From: Lachnospiraceae bacterium
GTDB lineage: Bacteria > Bacillota > Clostridia > Lachnospirales > Lachnospiraceae
Length of the DNA stretch: 8,247 nt
Assembly (NCBI GenBank): GCA_024695225.1
Contig: JAILIO010000119.1
Span: 1 to 8,247, forward strand
Reading direction: 5' to 3'
Shown here: positions 5,698 to 8,247 of the stretch, in pieces
Position numbering within the stretch: position 1 is the stretch's first letter
How the letters are laid out: each line of letters opens with the position of its first letter
Notes under the pieces: generated by a model
Database searches by the model: none
What the model was told of the DNA's origin: nothing
The model's input: only the letters and a program-made list of their open reading frames with translations
Program-made: the position numbers and the translations under genes

Positions 5698-7110
5698 ATG
5701 AGTGCTGATTCAAAGGCACGGGCAAGGATAGTATCCCTGCTCGACGAGAACAGTTTCGTGGAAACCGGGGCCAATGTCAGGGCCAGGGCTACGGATTTTT
5801 CACTGAAACAGAAGGATGCACCGTCAGACGGCGTTATAACCGGCTACGGAGTGCTTTGCGGTTCTCCGGTCTTCGTGTATAGTCAGGATTCTTCCGTATT
5901 GGGAGGATCTTTGGGCGAAATGCACGCGGCCAAGATCGCTGCTGTCTATGACAAGGCCGTACAGATGGGTGTTCCGGTCATAGGCATGCTTGATTCATCC
6001 GGGCTCCGGGTTGAGGAGTCTACAGATGCCCTGGAAGGTCTGGGAAAGGTGTACGCTGCAGCCGTCAGGGCCAGCGGTGTAGTGCCTGTGGTCACCGCGG
6101 TATTTGGAAATTGCGGAGGGGGGCTTTCCTTCCTCACACAGCTTTCCGATTTCACTGCTGTGGACTGCACATCAGGCCACCTTTTCGTGAATTCTCCCGA
6201 TGCCGTAAAGGGCAATTATGAGGAGAAGTGCGATACATCCGGGGCTGATTTCCAGTCCGGTGAAGCCGGAAATGTGGACTTCTGCGGCGAAACAGGAGAG
6301 GTGATCTCCTGGATAAGGGATCTTATGACCATCCTCCCCGTAAACAATGAGGATGACACATATCTGGAAGGCACAGATGATCTGAATCGTCAGCTCACCG
6401 GCATAAACGAAAAAGATTCCCTTCTGACTCTGATCAATATGGCCGATGACAGCCTCTTTGTGGAGACAAGGGCAGGATTCGGAAAGAACATGGTGACCGG
6501 TCTCATGAGGATAGCGGGACAGGCTGTGGGTGTGTTTGCAAACCGCAGTGTGGCTTACGATGAGAGTGGGGCTGAGAAAGAGAATTTTGGAACAAAACTT
6601 TCCTTCAAGGGCTGTATGAAAGCTTCACGTCTCGTGCGTTTCTGTGATGCCTTCGGTCTCCCCATCATTTCTCTCACAAATGTGACAGGTTTCGGCAACT
6701 GCTCCTGCAATGAGAGAAATCTTGCCAGGGAAGCTGCCCGTCTCATGTCCGATCTGGCTTCAGCCACTGTTCCCAAGATCAATGTTGTGACAGGAAAGGC
6801 TTATGGGTCAGCATATGTGGCCATGAACAGCAATGGCCTCGGAGCTGATATCACATTTGCCTGGCCTTCGGCTGAGATCGGCACTATGGATCCCAAGGAT
6901 GCTGCGGCTGTTCTGGCTTCCGACGGTGACAAGGCAGAGATGGAAAAGAAATATAAGGAACTTCAGGCCAATGTGGCCAGTGCTTCGGCGAGAGGGTATG
7001 TGGACTCTGTGATAGAACCCGGTGAGACCAGACAGTACCTGGCCGGAGCTTTAGGGATGCTTTCCTCCAAAGCCATAGCGGTTGAGGACAGAAAGCGTTG
7101 TTCATTCTGA
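5698..7110 (+). CDS. Biotin-dependent acyl-CoA carboxyltransferase (MmdA/GcdA-like alpha subunit of a Na+-pumping decarboxylase)
   Basis: A 470-residue protein with tandem crotonase-like carboxyltransferase domains. In the N-terminal half, DGVITGYGVLCGSPVFVYSQD (44-64) and GGSLGEMHAAKI (69-80) match the family, and FGNCGGGLSF (136-145) occupies the first oxyanion-hole position. In the C-terminal half, SRLVRFCDAFGLPIISL (310-326) precedes GKAYGSAYVAMNS (366-378), GADITFAWPSAEIGTM (382-397) and a closing GYVDSVIEP segment. Family knowledge: these subunits move the carboxyl group from methylmalonyl-, glutaconyl-, malonyl- or propionyl-CoA to biotin, or the reverse. The following OadG-like and biotin-carrier genes favour a sodium-translocating decarboxylase over a carboxylase. 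It is shorter than typical MmdA (about 510 residues). The usual VPGFLPG-type loop is replaced by VTGFGNCSCNERN (329-341), so the substrate cannot be assigned. Start fixed by GGAGGT at 5685-5690. Confidence 0.88.
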   Translation: MSADSKARARIVSLLDENSFVETGANVRARATDFSLKQKDAPSDGVITGYGVLCGSPVFVYSQDSSVLGGSLGEMHAAKIAAVYDKAVQMGVPVIGMLDSSGLRVEESTDALEGLGKVYAAAVRASGVVPVVTAVFGNCGGGLSFLTQLSDFTAVDCTSGHLFVNSPDAVKGNYEEKCDTSGADFQSGEAGNVDFCGETGEVISWIRDLMTILPVNNEDDTYLEGTDDLNRQLTGINEKDSLLTLINMADDSLFVETRAGFGKNMVTGLMRIAGQAVGVFANRSVAYDESGAEKENFGTKLSFKGCMKASRLVRFCDAFGLPIISLTNVTGFGNCSCNERNLAREAARLMSDLASATVPKINVVTGKAYGSAYVAMNSNGLGADITFAWPSAEIGTMDPKDAAAVLASDGDKAEMEKKYKELQANVASASARGYVDSVIEPGETRQYLAGALGMLSSKAIAVEDRKRCSF

Positions 7111-7130
7111 CGAAAGGACAAAGGATGCAT

Positions 7131-7943
7131 ATGAAAAAAATTATTGCGATCATACTTGCAGCCCTGTGCCTGACGTCACTCTGTGCCTGCGGAAATGAAG
7201 TTGAAAAAGAACCTGTGATGCAGGAAGAAACTGCAGAAAAGGTGGGCATAGCCATCGCACAGTATCTTGTGGGCCTGGTGGAGACCGGACAGGAAGACCA
7301 GTTTAAGCCTCAGTTCTACAGTGCGGGCGGCACGTTTTCCAGCATCGGCATAACTCTCACCGGACCGGATATCGCTGACAGCGCTATAGACAGCCTCAAG
7401 ACCGCTCTTGAGGACACCGGAGAGATCAGTTTCGGCGATATCTCTACTGCCGAGGCGAATGTGACCTCTGAGGAGGCCGATATAACGGTTGCTCTCAGTG
7501 GGGAGAGAAAAGATGCCAATATGCTCATAAGCATCGAGGGCAATCAGTACGAGGGCTTCAGGGTCAGCAACATTGCTACGAACGTAGATTACACCATGGG
7601 TGAGAAGATGACAAAAGCTTTCCTGAATCTGGTGCTTGGAATGGGAATGGCTTTCAGCGTTCTCATACTCATCAGCATTGTCATTTCTTTCCTGCCCAAG
7701 ATCGATGCCCTGATTTCAGGCAGAGGTAAAAAGAAAGAAGGCGCAGATGCCGGGAAAACGGTTTCCCCTGCTCCTGCAGCTCCCGCAGTTGCAGCAGCGC
7801 CTGCTGCAGCTAACGCCGACGACGGAGTCATATCCGCTGTCATAGCGGCAGCCATCGCCCAGTACGAGTCTGAAACAGGTGCTTCTGCAGGCGGTTATTA
7901 TGTCAGGAGTATCAGAAGGATCGAAAGAGCAAAGAGACGTTAA
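7131..7943 (+). CDS. OadG-family decarboxylase small subunit with an N-terminal lipoprotein domain
   Basis: A 270-residue protein of mixed architecture. Residues 1-20 are a lipoprotein signal peptide (MKKIIAIILAALCLTSLCAC) with lipobox LCAC and Cys20 as the expected lipidation site. Residues 21-158 form an acidic extracytoplasmic domain I cannot assign with confidence. MTKAFLNLVLGMGMAFSVLI and ISIVISFLP (160-189) form one membrane segment with the GMGMAFSVL signature of OadG/MmdD gamma or delta subunits. A Pro/Ala-rich linker (211-228) then leads to ISAVIAAAIAQYE and YYVRSIRRIERAKRR, a C-terminus common in Firmicute OadG proteins. Family knowledge: OadG anchors the carboxyltransferase to the membrane beta subunit; plain versions have about 80-110 residues. 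An ATG two codons earlier (7125) is an alternative start; AAAGG at 7120-7124 favours 7131. It starts 20 bases after the carboxyltransferase stop. Confidence 0.85.
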   Translation: MKKIIAIILAALCLTSLCACGNEVEKEPVMQEETAEKVGIAIAQYLVGLVETGQEDQFKPQFYSAGGTFSSIGITLTGPDIADSAIDSLKTALEDTGEISFGDISTAEANVTSEEADITVALSGERKDANMLISIEGNQYEGFRVSNIATNVDYTMGEKMTKAFLNLVLGMGMAFSVLILISIVISFLPKIDALISGRGKKKEGADAGKTVSPAPAAPAVAAAPAAANADDGVISAVIAAAIAQYESETGASAGGYYVRSIRRIERAKRR

Positions 7944-7991
7944 AGCAGGTATGCTGAAAACAAATAGTGATCAAACGAAAGGGATAAAACA

Positions 7992-8247
7992 ATGAAAAAT
8001 TACACGATTACCGTTAACGGTACGGCTTATGACGTTACTGTAGAAGAGGGCAGCGCAGCTCCCGCAGCCCCCAGAGCAGCTGCACCTAAGGCAGCGGCTC
8101 CTGCACCTGCCGCGGCTCCCGCACCTGCTGCTGCACCTGCTGCAGGCGGTGGAAAGTACAGCGTTACCGCAGGCGCAGCCGGGAAGGTCTTCAAGATCGA
8201 AGCTCCTGTGGGTACTGCAGTTAAAAAGGGAGACCCTGTTGTTATCG
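7992..8247 (+). CDS. Biotin carboxyl carrier subunit of the decarboxylase, 3' partial
   Basis: The first 85 codons of a biotin/lipoyl-attachment protein, open to the window end. MKNYTITVNGTAYDVTVEE is the typical start of the MmdC/GcdC/OadA-type carrier. A Pro/Ala linker (about residues 22-51) with repeated APA units gives the mobile arm, and the biotinyl domain then begins at KYSVTAGAAGKVFKIEAPVGTAVKKGDPVVI. The biotin-accepting lysine (expected motif AMKM) lies beyond the window and cannot be confirmed. Its role is to shuttle CO2 as carboxybiotin from the upstream carboxyltransferase to the membrane beta subunit. AAAGGG (7978-7983) lies eight bases before the ATG, and the gene starts 48 bases after the OadG-like stop. 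The beta subunit gene is expected next, by analogy with known operons. Confidence 0.93.
   Translation, partial: MKNYTITVNGTAYDVTVEEGSAAPAAPRAAAPKAAAPAPAAAPAPAAAPAAGGGKYSVTAGAAGKVFKIEAPVGTAVKKGDPVVI
8058..8148 (+). repeat. Pro/Ala-coding imperfect repeat in the biotin carrier linker
   Basis: Imperfect short repeats such as GCACCTGC and GCTCCCGCA encode alternating Ala and Pro. A shorter, similar tract lies at 7760-7815 in the OadG-like gene. Such flexible linkers are normal in biotin carriers. The repeat may vary in length between strains. Confidence 0.6.

Noticed and set aside
7098..7130. Longer OadG-like protein starting at 7098 inside the preceding gene
   Set aside because: It would add residues in front of a clean lipoprotein signal peptide; ATG 7131 (or 7125) has the better signal.
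7760..8148. Pro/Ala-coding repetitive tracts as a possible repeat array or CRISPR-like element
   Set aside because: They encode flexible linkers in two decarboxylase subunits; units are irregular and have no spacer structure.

Overview
The window looks like ordinary chromosome from an anaerobic Clostridia-type Firmicute, most likely Lachnospiraceae. The assignment rests on protein style: the S21 sequence, the LCACG lipobox, the OadG C-terminus ending in a VRSIRRI-type motif, scpA-scpB, a CarD-like regulator, and an MBOAT/SGNH surface-acylation pair. Base composition is roughly balanced in genes, with AT-rich intergenic promoters. This is inference from protein resemblance; there is no rRNA to confirm it. 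All recognised genes are on the + strand. No mobile element, CRISPR array, tRNA or rRNA was seen.

Layout. (1) 1-1974: the 3' part of an AlgI/DltB-like MBOAT O-acyltransferase, then a membrane-anchored SGNH-like protein. The pair probably O-acylates a cell-surface or exported glycan. (2) 1990-2326: a compact rpsU (bS21) unit with a near-consensus sigma-A promoter, a leader with mutually exclusive pairings near its ribosome-binding site, and a strong intrinsic terminator. (3) 2333-4543: a metallophosphoesterase overlapping scpA by 4 bases, then scpB. ScpA and ScpB are the kleisin and winged-helix subunits that join SMC to form bacterial condensin. (4) 4596-5591: an extended -10 promoter, a CarD/CdnL-like RNA-polymerase-binding regulator, and an unrecognised 110-residue protein six bases downstream, ending at a probable terminator. 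(5) 5643-8247: a second extended -10 promoter drives the start of a biotin-dependent, sodium-translocating decarboxylase operon. It encodes an MmdA/GcdA-like carboxyltransferase, an OadG-type small subunit with an N-terminal lipoprotein domain, and a biotin carrier protein cut off by the window end. The membrane beta subunit (OadB/MmdB type) is expected downstream but is not in view.

In block 5 the carboxyltransferase would move CO2 from an acyl-CoA or oxoacid to biotin on the carrier. The unseen beta subunit would release CO2 and export Na+. The OadG-like protein would hold the complex at the membrane. The true substrate cannot be read from the sequence.

No stretch over 300 bases lacks a gene. 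The longest gap is 752-900 (149 bases, AT-rich, no convincing gene). The most unusual items are the lipoprotein-OadG fusion, the divergent carboxyltransferase active-site segment, the switch-like rpsU leader, and the unidentified protein behind carD. No wholly new system is evident; most of the window is core-genome material.
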